Below are positions 57,156 through 64,000 of a stretch of 64,000 nucleotides of DNA, in pieces (the first letter of the stretch is position 1; every line of letters begins with the position of its first letter). The notes under the pieces were generated by a model. It was given only the letters and a program-made list of their open reading frames with translations. It searched no databases and was not told the origin of the DNA. This DNA is from Streptomyces sp. CC0208 (lineage in GTDB: Bacteria; Actinomycetota; Actinomycetes; Streptomycetales; Streptomycetaceae). The stretch is from NCBI RefSeq assembly GCF_003443735.1, contig NZ_CP031969.1:3410001-3474000 (forward strand). Reading direction: 5' to 3'. A program made the position numbers and the translations under genes.

Positions 57156-57209
57156 GTCACCACCGGCCCGCCCCTGGTCACCACCGGCCCCTCAGGTCAC
57201 CACCGGCCC
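57156..57209. repeat. Three copies of GTCACCACCGGCCC
   Basis: Copies at 57156-57169, 57177-57190 and 57196-57209 (spacings 21 and 19 bases) lie between the convergent DUF5691 and icmB genes. No open frame of interest covers them. Confidence 0.75.
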
Positions 57210-57234
57210 GCCCCGGGACCCGCCAGGCGGGCCG

Positions 57235-57651
57235 CTACGCCCCGGCCGGTTGCCGTACGTTCTCCCGGACCCAGTCCACGATCGACTGAGTCGTCGCCCC
57301 CGGCGTGAAGATCTCGGCGACCCCCTTCTCCTTCAGCGGAGGGATGTCCGCCTCCGGGATGATCCCGCCGCCGAACACCAGGATGTCCTCGGCCTCCCGG
57401 TCCTTGAGCAGGTCGATCACCGCGCCGAACAAGGTGTTGTGGGCGCCGGAGAGGATGGAGAGACCGATCGCGTCGGCGTCCTCCTGGATCGCCGTGTCGA
57501 CAATCTGCTCGGGAGTCTGGTGGAGGCCGGTGTAGATGACCTCCATCCCCGCGTCGCGCAGGGCCCTCGCGATCACCTTGGCTCCGCGATCGTGACCGTC
57601 GAGCCCCGGCTTGGCCACCACTACGCGGATCGGACCGGCTGGAACACCCAT
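57235..57651 (-). CDS. icmB: B12-binding small subunit of an acyl-CoA mutase (isobutyryl-CoA mutase type)
   Basis: 138 aa from ATG 57651 (GGAGG 5 bases upstream; ATG 57663 is less likely). The cobalamin-binding signature is complete: Asp18-x-His20-x-x-Gly23, then LSILSG and FGGG. It is a stand-alone B12 domain, as in IcmB, which pairs with a separate large subunit to interconvert isobutyryl- and n-butyryl-CoA. The partner gene is not in the window, so the exact substrate is inferred from length and type. Confidence 0.85.
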   Translation of the reverse strand: MGVPAGPIRVVVAKPGLDGHDRGAKVIARALRDAGMEVIYTGLHQTPEQIVDTAIQEDADAIGLSILSGAHNTLFGAVIDLLKDREAEDILVFGGGIIPEADIPPLKEKGVAEIFTPGATTQSIVDWVRENVRQPAGA

Positions 57652-57779
57652 CACTGCCTCCATGAAGCGACTGCGTCCATTCCTACCGACTAGTACCGCA
57701 CAGACCGGGAATGTGAACGAACGTTATCGCCACCATCTCGCACGACGCAGTTTCCAGTGGTGACCGAGGGGGAAATCAT

Positions 57780-58217
57780 ATGGTGGGACACGTTCGGGAG
57801 CCGCAACGAGGTCGCCGCACCGCCGCGCCGCAGACCGCGCGTCGCGGTGGCGCGGCGCGCCGGCGACGGCACGAAGGGCACGCAGGACAGGTAAGGCACG
57901 ACAGCGGGGAGCCTCGTCGCCACACCGACAGGGCGACTCCTCACGTCACCGGCGCAACACCAGCACCGCAAGCACCATCGGCACCACCGATACGGCCGGC
58001 ACAGCCACCGGTACCGTCGGCATCGCCCGCACCACCGGTTCCGTCAGCTCCGCCGACCGCGTGGGCAGCCCCGGAACCGGGCGCCGACCGCCGCACCCGC
58101 CCTCCATGCCCCTCTCGCGCCACGCCGGTGTCGAAGACGACCTTCGCCGCGACTGCCCATGAGCGCACACGGGGGACGGAGCAGTCCTCCCGTGTGCCGA
58201 CAGGAGGTCGGCCATGA
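57780..58217 (+). CDS. Doubtful ORF coupled to the lipase gene
   Basis: 145 codons from ATG 57780 with a fair ribosome binding site (GAGGGGG, 7 bases upstream). Its TGA overlaps the lipase ATG (ATGA). The product is Arg-rich, then Pro/Ala-rich, and codon third positions are less GC-biased than in real genes here, so it may be only a leader frame. Bases 57664-57779 show no gene. Confidence 0.3.
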   Translation: MVGHVREPQRGRRTAAPQTARRGGAARRRRHEGHAGQVRHDSGEPRRHTDRATPHVTGATPAPQAPSAPPIRPAQPPVPSASPAPPVPSAPPTAWAAPEPGADRRTRPPCPSRATPVSKTTFAATAHERTRGTEQSSRVPTGGRP

Positions 58218-59083
58218 AGGTCACCAGGGCGGCGCTGCCCTTTCTTCCGCTCTGCCAGCGTCTGCTTCCGGGCAGGCTGGCGGGAGTCTCCCTGGCCCTC
58301 CTGAAGGCGACCGCGCTCGAGGTCGCGATCCTCGCGGGACATCTCCTGCTCTACCCCTCCGGCATCACCCAGGAGCGCCGCTCCCCCCTGCCCGCGCTCC
58401 CCGCACCGGAGAACGGCGCCGCGCAACTGCCGACGGAGGCCAAGCCCCCGGTCGTCCTGCTGCACGGCTTCATCGACAACCGTTCGGTCTTCGTGCTCCT
58501 GCGCCGCAGCCTCGCCCAGCACGGCAGGCAGCAGATCGAGTCCCTGAACTACTCCCCGCTGACCTGCGACATCCGCACCGCGGCGGAGCTGCTCGGCCGG
58601 CACATAGAGGGGATCTGCGAGCGCACGGGCAGCGAGCGGGTCGACGTGGTCGGTCACAGCCTCGGTGGTCTGATCGCGCGGTACTACGTGCAGCGCCTGG
58701 GCGGTGACTCCCGGGTCCGCACCCTGGTGACGCTCGGAACCCCGCACTCCGGCACCCGCGTGGCGCCCCTGGCGAACGCGCACCCGATCGTGCGCCAGAT
58801 GCGCCCCGGCTCGGAGGTGCTCGAGGAGCTCACTCAGCCGGCGCCGGGCTGCCGTACGCACTTCGTCAGCTTCTGGAGCGACCTCGACCATGTGATGGAC
58901 CCGCTGGAGGCCGCCTGCATCGACCATGAGGACCTGATGGCACAGAACGTCCGGGTGAGCGGGATCGGACATCTCGCCCTGCCCGTGCACCCTGCGGTCG
59001 CGACCGGCATACGGCAGGTGCTCGACACCGCGCGGGCCGGGGAGGAGACGGCCGACCGCGCAAGCGGACTGACCGTGGCGTAA
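58214..59083 (+). CDS. Lipase/esterase (alpha/beta hydrolase)
   Basis: 289 aa. An N-terminal hydrophobic segment (about 20-48) may anchor or export it. The oxyanion region is VVLLHGFIDN and the nucleophile elbow Gly-His-Ser-Leu-Gly-Gly (about 149-154). The acid is probably Asp in FVSFWSDLDHVMDP and the base His in GIGHLALPVHP. It is similar to Streptomyces extracellular triacylglycerol lipases. Confidence 0.88.
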   Translation: MKVTRAALPFLPLCQRLLPGRLAGVSLALLKATALEVAILAGHLLLYPSGITQERRSPLPALPAPENGAAQLPTEAKPPVVLLHGFIDNRSVFVLLRRSLAQHGRQQIESLNYSPLTCDIRTAAELLGRHIEGICERTGSERVDVVGHSLGGLIARYYVQRLGGDSRVRTLVTLGTPHSGTRVAPLANAHPIVRQMRPGSEVLEELTQPAPGCRTHFVSFWSDLDHVMDPLEAACIDHEDLMAQNVRVSGIGHLALPVHPAVATGIRQVLDTARAGEETADRASGLTVA

Positions 59084-59359
59084 CGGTCGTATCGACCGCC
59101 GGACGCGGGCCGCCCTCAGCTCGCCCCATGCCCGCCCCACAGGCCGGCGACAGCTCGCCGACAGGCACCGGCCCGCGGTCCGGCATCGAACAGCCTTCGA
59201 ACATAGAGCCAAAGCCGCGCCCGCAGTCCCCCGAAACACAGCCGAATGCCCGTTTCCTGCGCGCCTAAAACCAGTTGAAGATTGTCGCGCCCGCATACCG
59301 CCGGGTACAGTCGCCGCACTGCTCTGGCAGCCCCTGTTGTCGAGGCGAAAGAGAAGTTG

Positions 59360-60916
59360 GTGAACGACCGTCATCCGTCGGGGACCCTGACCACCCCGGC
59401 TCCGGCTTCCGACGCCGACTCGTCGCACTACGCGTCGTACGGCACCCAGGAGGCCCAGTACGGCGACTTCACCACGTACGGCGGCTATGACGCCACAGGT
59501 TTCGACGCCACGGGCGCGACCTGCGCGCAGGCCACCGGCACCTTCGCGGCCGACCCGCTCTTCGGCGACATGCCGGGGGACGCCACCGGTTCGTACGACG
59601 CCTCGACGTGGACCACGGGCGGTCACCAGACCCTGAACTACGACATGTACGCGGCGCAGCACCACGCCGCCTACGACACCGGCGCGTACGACGCCACGCA
59701 GTGGGGCGCCGACCAGCAGCAGCTCGCCACGATCCCGCCGCAGGCCGGCAGCCCCGATCACAGCGGCCAGTGGGACGCGAGTTCCTGGCACCAGGCGGAC
59801 CAGGCCGCGGACCAGGCCGACCGGACCCAGCACTGGGAATGGGGCACGCAGGCCTTCGACACCGGGGCGTACGACGCCACGCAGTGGAACTCCGACGGTA
59901 CGGCGGCCGACCCGCAGCCGACGGCCGCCTTCGAGCAGGCCGGGTACGACGAGCCCCACAGCTACGACGAGACCCACGCGTACGGCGAGGCGAATCCTTA
60001 CGGCGCCGCCTACGCCGAACACACCTCGCCCGACGACGGGCCGAACGCCACCACGGATGCCACCGCCACCGGCGAGATGCCCGTGGCGCACGACGCTGAC
60101 GCCCCGCTCCTGGACGACCAGGAAGAGGCCGCTCCGACCGTGGCCCCCGCCCCGGGCTCCCGTGTCGCCGCGCGCAACGCCAACCGCTCCCGCCGCCGTA
60201 TGCCCGTCAAGCGCTCCGCGCTGCTGACGATCGCCGTCCCGTCGGCGTGTGTCATGGGTGTCGCCGGGATCGCCGCCGCCTCGGTCGGCACGCTGACCGG
60301 CGACGACCAGGACACCGCGACGACCCTCGCGGACACCTCCGTCCAGCCGGCTGTCGCGAACAGCAAGCTGGACACCCAGCTCGAGAGCCTCGCGGCCGGT
60401 GCCGACGACTTCGCCGACCGGGCCAGCCGTACGCAGGAACGCATCGACCTCAAGGCCCAGCAGGTGGCCGAGAAGAGGAAGGCGGCGGAGGAGGCGGCCC
60501 GCAAGGAGCGGCTGCGGCCGAAGTTCGCGCTTCCGGTCGCCCAGCGGGGACTCAGCGCCTACTTCGGCCAGTCCGGCGTCAACTGGATGTCAGTCCACAC
60601 CGGCATCGACTTCCCGGTGTCGTACGGCACGACGGTGATGGCCGTGACCGACGGCACCGTCCGGACGCAGTGGAACAGCGCGTACGGCAACATGATGGTC
60701 GTGACGGCGAAGGACGGCACGGAGACGTGGTACTGCCACCTCTCCAGCTACCGCGTCGCCTCGGGTACCACGGTCAAGGCCGGCGACCCGATCGCCTACT
60801 CCGGCAACTCCGGCAACTCGACCGGCCCCCACCTGCACCTCGAGGTGCACCCGGCGGGCGGTTCGGCCATAGACCCGCTGCCGTGGCTGCGCAGCCACGG
60901 GCTGGACCCGACGTAA
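59360..60916 (+). CDS. M23-family metallopeptidase with repeat-rich N-terminus
   Basis: 518 aa from GTG 59360; the frame opens at 59282 but sequence typical of the family starts here. The first about 250 residues hold repeated Asp-Thr-Gly-Ala-Tyr-Asp-Ala-Thr-Gln-Trp units. A membrane helix is near 298-320, followed by a coiled coil rich in Ala, Glu, Lys and Arg (about 350-385). The C-terminal LytM/M23 domain has the zinc ligands His-x3-Asp in SVHTGIDF and His-Leu-His in GPHLHLEVH. It probably cuts peptidoglycan cross-links outside the membrane. 276 bases upstream hold no recognised riboswitch. Confidence 0.9.
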   Translation: MNDRHPSGTLTTPAPASDADSSHYASYGTQEAQYGDFTTYGGYDATGFDATGATCAQATGTFAADPLFGDMPGDATGSYDASTWTTGGHQTLNYDMYAAQHHAAYDTGAYDATQWGADQQQLATIPPQAGSPDHSGQWDASSWHQADQAADQADRTQHWEWGTQAFDTGAYDATQWNSDGTAADPQPTAAFEQAGYDEPHSYDETHAYGEANPYGAAYAEHTSPDDGPNATTDATATGEMPVAHDADAPLLDDQEEAAPTVAPAPGSRVAARNANRSRRRMPVKRSALLTIAVPSACVMGVAGIAAASVGTLTGDDQDTATTLADTSVQPAVANSKLDTQLESLAAGADDFADRASRTQERIDLKAQQVAEKRKAAEEAARKERLRPKFALPVAQRGLSAYFGQSGVNWMSVHTGIDFPVSYGTTVMAVTDGTVRTQWNSAYGNMMVVTAKDGTETWYCHLSSYRVASGTTVKAGDPIAYSGNSGNSTGPHLHLEVHPAGGSAIDPLPWLRSHGLDPT

Positions 60917-60950
60917 CCTCTCGGGCCCAGCCCCCCGTCCGGAGCTGGAG

Positions 60951-63431
60951 CTACAGCTTCTCCACCGGCGCGTACCGCAGCAGCAGTCGCTTCGGCTTCG
61001 CTTCCCCGAAGTCGATCGTCGCCTCGGCGTTCGCGCCCGTGCCCTTCACCCCGACCACCGTGCCCAGACCGAACTGGTCGTGGGTGACCCGGTCGCCGAC
61101 GGCCAGGGACACCACCGGCTTCTCCGCGCTCCTGCGCGTCGCGAAGCCGGACGCGCCCGACGCCGAGGAGCGGGACCGGGACGACGACAGTGACGCGGCG
61201 ACCCCCGAGACCGGCCCCGCCGGAGCGGCGACCGCCCCCGTGCGCTTCCAGTCGACGTGCTGCGCCGGGATCTCCTCCAGGAAGCGGGAGGGCGGGTTGT
61301 ACGACGGCTGCCCCCACGCGCTGCGCAGGGAGGACCGGGTCAGATACAGCCGCTCACGCGCGCGCGTGATGCCGACGTACGCCAGGCGCCGCTCCTCCTC
61401 CAGCTCCTTGGTCTGGCCGAGGGCGCGCATGTGCGGGAAGACGCCGTCCTCCATGCCGGTGAGGAAGACGACCGGGAACTCCAGGCCCTTGGCGGTGTGC
61501 AGGGTCATCAGGGTGATGACTCCGGAGCCGTCCTCGTCCTCGTCGGGGATCTGGTCGGAGTCGGCCACAAGCGCGACCCGCTCCAGGAAGTCGGAGAGCG
61601 AGCCGGTCTCCTCACCCTCGCCGGACTCCTGCTCGAACTCCAGGGCCACGGCGGCGAGTTCCTGGAGGTTCTCGATGCGGGTCTCGTCCTGCGGGTCGGT
61701 GGAGGCCTGCAACTCGGCGAGATAGCCGGTGCGTTCGAGGACGGCTTCCAGGACGGTCGCCGGGCCCGCGCCGGACTCCACGATCGTACGGAGCTCCTCC
61801 ATCAGGACGTTGAACCGCTTCACGGCGTTGGTGGAGCGCGCGGCCATGCCGTACGCCTCGTCGACGCGCTTGAGCGCCTGCGGGAAGCTGATCTTCTCGC
61901 GCTGGGACAGGGCGTCGATCATCGCCTCGGCACGGTCGCCGATACCGCGCTTGGGGACGTTGAGGATCCGGCGCAGCGGCACGGAGTCCTCCGGGTTGGC
62001 GAGGACGCGCAGGTAGGCCAGGACGTCCCGGACCTCCTTGCGCTCGTAGAAGCGGACGCCGCCGACGACCTTGTAGGGCAGGCCGACGCGGATGAAGACC
62101 TCTTCGAAGACACGGGACTGGGCGTTGGTGCGGTAGAAGACGGCGACATCGCCGGCCTTCGCATCGCCCGCGTCCGTGAGGCGGTCAATTTCGTCGGCGA
62201 CGAACTGCGCCTCGTCGTGCTCGGTGTCGGCGACATAGCCGGTGATGCGCGCGCCCGCGCCCGCGTTGGTCCACAGGTTCTTGGGGCGGCGGGACTCGTT
62301 GCGCTCGATGACGGCGTTGGCGGCGGTGAGGATCGTCTGGGTGGAGCGGTAGTTCTGCTCCAGGAGGATCGTCGTCGCGTTGGGGTAGTCCTCCTCGAAC
62401 TGGAGGATGTTGCGGATGGTCGCGCCGCGGAAGGCGTAGATCGACTGGTCGGCGTCACCCACGACACAGAGCTCGGCGGGCGGCAGGTCGTGCTCGCTCG
62501 GCGGTACGTCCACAGGGTGCTCGGAGGTCCCGACCAGCTCCCTGACCAGGGCGTACTGCGCGTGGTTGGTGTCCTGGTACTCGTCGACCAGGACATGCCT
62601 GAAGCGGCGGCGGTAGTGCTCGGAGACATCGGGGAACGCCCGGAGCAGGTTGACCGTCGTCATGATCAGGTCGTCGAAGTCGAGGGCGTTCGCCTCGCGC
62701 AGGCGCGACTGGTACATGGCGTAGGCCTGGGCGAGGGTCTTCTCGAAGCCGTCCGTGGCCTGGGCGGCGAAGTCCTCCTCGTCGATCAGCTCGTTCTTCA
62801 GGTTGCTGATCTTGGCGCTGAAGGACTTCGGCGGGTACCGCTTGGGGTCGAGGTCCAGGTCGCGGCAGACCAGGGCCATGAGGCGCTTGGAGTCGGCGGC
62901 GTCGTAGATCGAGAAGGAGGAGGTGAACCCGAGCTTCTTCGACTCCCGCCTGAGGATCCGCACACACGCGCTGTGGAAGGTCATCACCCACATCGCGTTC
63001 GCGCGCGGGCCGACGAGCTGCTCGACGCGCTCCTTCATCTCGCCCGCGGCCTTGTTGGTGAAGGTGATCGCGAGGATCTGGCCCGGGTGGACATTGCGCT
63101 CGCCGAGGAGGTGGGCGATGCGGTGGGTGAGCACCCGGGTCTTGCCGGAGCCGGCACCGGCCACGATGAGCAGCGGGGTGCCGGAGTGCACGACGGCCGC
63201 GCGCTGGTTCTCGTTCAGCCCCTCCAGGAGGGCGGCCGGGTCCACCACCGGGCGCGGGGCACCGTCGCGGTAGTAGGAGTCCCGCTCCGGGGGCACGTCG
63301 AACTTGCCGCCGAACAGGTCGTCCGGAACCTGCTCCGGTACGTGCTCGTCCTCGGGCGGCGGCGGTTCTTCCCCGTGGGCCCGAGGGGCCTGGAGGTCCG
63401 CCAGGAAGCTGTCGTCAAAGAGGCTGCTCAT
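60951..63431 (-). CDS. pcrA: ATP-dependent DNA helicase PcrA/UvrD
   Basis: 826 aa. Superfamily 1A helicase motifs in order: Q motif LNENQRAAV (72-80), Walker A AGAGSGKT (91-98), motif II VDEYQDTN, motif III VGDADQSIYAFRGA, motif IV LEQNYRST, motif V LMTLHTAKGLEFPVVF and motif VI YVGITRARERLYL. The C-terminal Tudor-like element (GDRVTHDQFGLGTVVGV) contacts RNA polymerase in PcrA/UvrD. It acts in nucleotide excision repair and in clearing replication forks. The promoter matches the DNA-damage type at 63441-63463. Confidence 0.96.
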   Translation of the reverse strand: MSSLFDDSFLADLQAPRAHGEEPPPPEDEHVPEQVPDDLFGGKFDVPPERDSYYRDGAPRPVVDPAALLEGLNENQRAAVVHSGTPLLIVAGAGSGKTRVLTHRIAHLLGERNVHPGQILAITFTNKAAGEMKERVEQLVGPRANAMWVMTFHSACVRILRRESKKLGFTSSFSIYDAADSKRLMALVCRDLDLDPKRYPPKSFSAKISNLKNELIDEEDFAAQATDGFEKTLAQAYAMYQSRLREANALDFDDLIMTTVNLLRAFPDVSEHYRRRFRHVLVDEYQDTNHAQYALVRELVGTSEHPVDVPPSEHDLPPAELCVVGDADQSIYAFRGATIRNILQFEEDYPNATTILLEQNYRSTQTILTAANAVIERNESRRPKNLWTNAGAGARITGYVADTEHDEAQFVADEIDRLTDAGDAKAGDVAVFYRTNAQSRVFEEVFIRVGLPYKVVGGVRFYERKEVRDVLAYLRVLANPEDSVPLRRILNVPKRGIGDRAEAMIDALSQREKISFPQALKRVDEAYGMAARSTNAVKRFNVLMEELRTIVESGAGPATVLEAVLERTGYLAELQASTDPQDETRIENLQELAAVALEFEQESGEGEETGSLSDFLERVALVADSDQIPDEDEDGSGVITLMTLHTAKGLEFPVVFLTGMEDGVFPHMRALGQTKELEEERRLAYVGITRARERLYLTRSSLRSAWGQPSYNPPSRFLEEIPAQHVDWKRTGAVAAPAGPVSGVAASLSSSRSRSSASGASGFATRRSAEKPVVSLAVGDRVTHDQFGLGTVVGVKGTGANAEATIDFGEAKPKRLLLRYAPVEKL

Positions 63432-63440
63432 CGCTCTCCG

Positions 63441-63463
63441 AGTCTAGGGTGCCCCACTGACAG
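63441..63463 (-). promoter_or_regulatory. PafBC/RecA-NDp-like promoter for pcrA
   Basis: On the minus strand: CTGTCAGTG (63463-63455), 8 bases, TAGACT (63446-63441). This matches TTGTCRGTG-N8-TAnnnT at all fixed positions but the first. The start codon (63431) lies 9 bases beyond the -10, which again implies a nearly leaderless mRNA. Confidence 0.72.
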
Positions 63464-63573
63464 ACCGCCGCCGCCCTGAGAACATCCACCGGTATCAGCA
63501 GCCGATGATCTTCCGGACCTGCCCTCCGGCGCCCCCGACCGCTGTCCGCGACCGACCGGACCGAGACGCGGGT

Positions 63574-63617
63574 ACGGCCGCCGCACGGCCGCCGCACGGC
63601 CACCGCACGGCCACCGC
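63574..63617. repeat. 11-bp tandem repeat
   Basis: Four consecutive copies of ACGGCCRCCGC (two with G, two with A). No convincing gene occupies 63464-64000. An open frame from ATG 63871 runs off the right edge, but it has only weak signals. Confidence 0.85.
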
Positions 63618-64000
63618 AGGGACACCGACGGCGACGCCCGCCGGGAACGGCACCCGCAGGTGCCTGCGCTCGTCGCGCGAGACCTTGGTCACCCCGGCTC
63701 GCGTCGGGCCCGAACACCGCGGCGGCGGATCAGGCGGGCGCCGGCCTGCCTCCAACGGCACGGCCGTCCCGCTCCGCCTCACCCTCGCCCCCGGAGGAAA
63801 CAGGCCCGAATCAGCGCAGATCGCCCCGGGTTGGTCACGCGGGGCGACGCCCGGGACGAAGGTCACGAAAATGTATCGGGCATATCGCACATCAACCTTC
63901 ACACGGGCCACACCAGTTGGCTACCGTTCCGGACAGGCCGTACGACCCCCACCGGCGAACCCCGCCGGGCCGCACGGCCTCCGCCGAGTCCGCAGCGCCG

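Noticed and set aside
59084..59359. Possible cyclic-di-AMP (ydaO-type) riboswitch upstream of the M23 peptidase
   Set aside because: Known for some Streptomyces wall hydrolases, but I could not find the conserved junction sequences here.
57941..60091. Long minus-strand open frame of over 700 codons opposite the lipase and M23 genes
   Set aside because: It is the antisense shadow of two well-supported genes; in high-GC DNA such shadows are expected.
63495..63911. Minus-strand open frame at the right end
   Set aside because: Spans the 11-base tandem repeats, is Arg/Pro-rich and lacks a start signal.

Overview
The window is chromosomal DNA of a high-GC actinomycete, almost certainly Streptomyces. 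Third codon positions are strongly GC-biased and GTG starts are common. Neighbouring genes often overlap at ATGA or GTGA, and many products are DUF families typical of Streptomyces. Most of it reads as core chromosome: trpS, glyA, mdh, folD, purH/purN, sucC/sucD, icmB and pcrA are spread among membrane proteins and regulators. I see no rRNA, tRNA, prophage, insertion sequence, CRISPR array or biosynthetic cluster. All assignments come from reading the sequence; no database search was run.

Layout. 0-1.1 kb: end of a DprE1-type oxidase and a complete DprE2-type reductase. 1.1-9.4 kb: 2'-5' RNA ligase-like protein, trpS, an ECF-like sigma factor with a membrane partner and a probable target gene, glyA, a luciferase-like flavin enzyme and an EamA-type transporter. 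9.4-12.7 kb: a gene remnant, then a MocR regulator divergent from an overlapping three-gene operon of two AhpD-like proteins and a PEP mutase/isocitrate lyase-like enzyme. 12.7-19.8 kb: a choline-to-glycine-betaine operon (aldehyde dehydrogenase, choline dehydrogenase-like enzyme, ABC transporter). 20-23.4 kb: three membrane or associated proteins, two of which share an unusual motif. 23.6-26.9 kb: MarR-GNAT fusion, LysR and an MFS exporter. 27.2-34.2 kb: a paralogue of the 20 kb membrane protein, mdh, an HTH-DUF2690 protein beside a broken paralogue, DUF3017, folD and an RDD protein. 34.5-44.5 kb: Ser/Thr kinase with a peptidoglycan-binding tail, purN-purH, DUF6350, a membrane-tethered sigma-like protein, sucC-sucD. 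45-48 kb: two secreted repeat proteins. 48.2-57.1 kb: a MoxR-VWA cluster. 57.2-63.4 kb: icmB, lipase, M23 peptidase and pcrA.

The most interesting part is the 48.2-57.1 kb cluster: MoxR ATPase, DUF5682, a 59-codon overlapping frame and a VWA protein on the minus strand, divergent from a SWIM zinc-finger protein and DUF5691. The divergent promoter holds two opposed copies of TTGTCAGTG. One is followed at the right spacing by a TAnnnT -10 element, which matches the RecA-independent, PafBC-type DNA-damage promoter known from mycobacteria. The same promoter architecture stands directly in front of pcrA at the far end of the window. This suggests that the uncharacterised MoxR-VWA cluster belongs to the DNA-damage response.

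Other regulatory signals read directly from the sequence include a duplicated ECF promoter motif with identical spacing at 2984 and 4601. There is also a CRP-like site before sucCD, a perfect palindrome at the MarR-GNAT start, paired MocR operator candidates and several strong intrinsic terminators.
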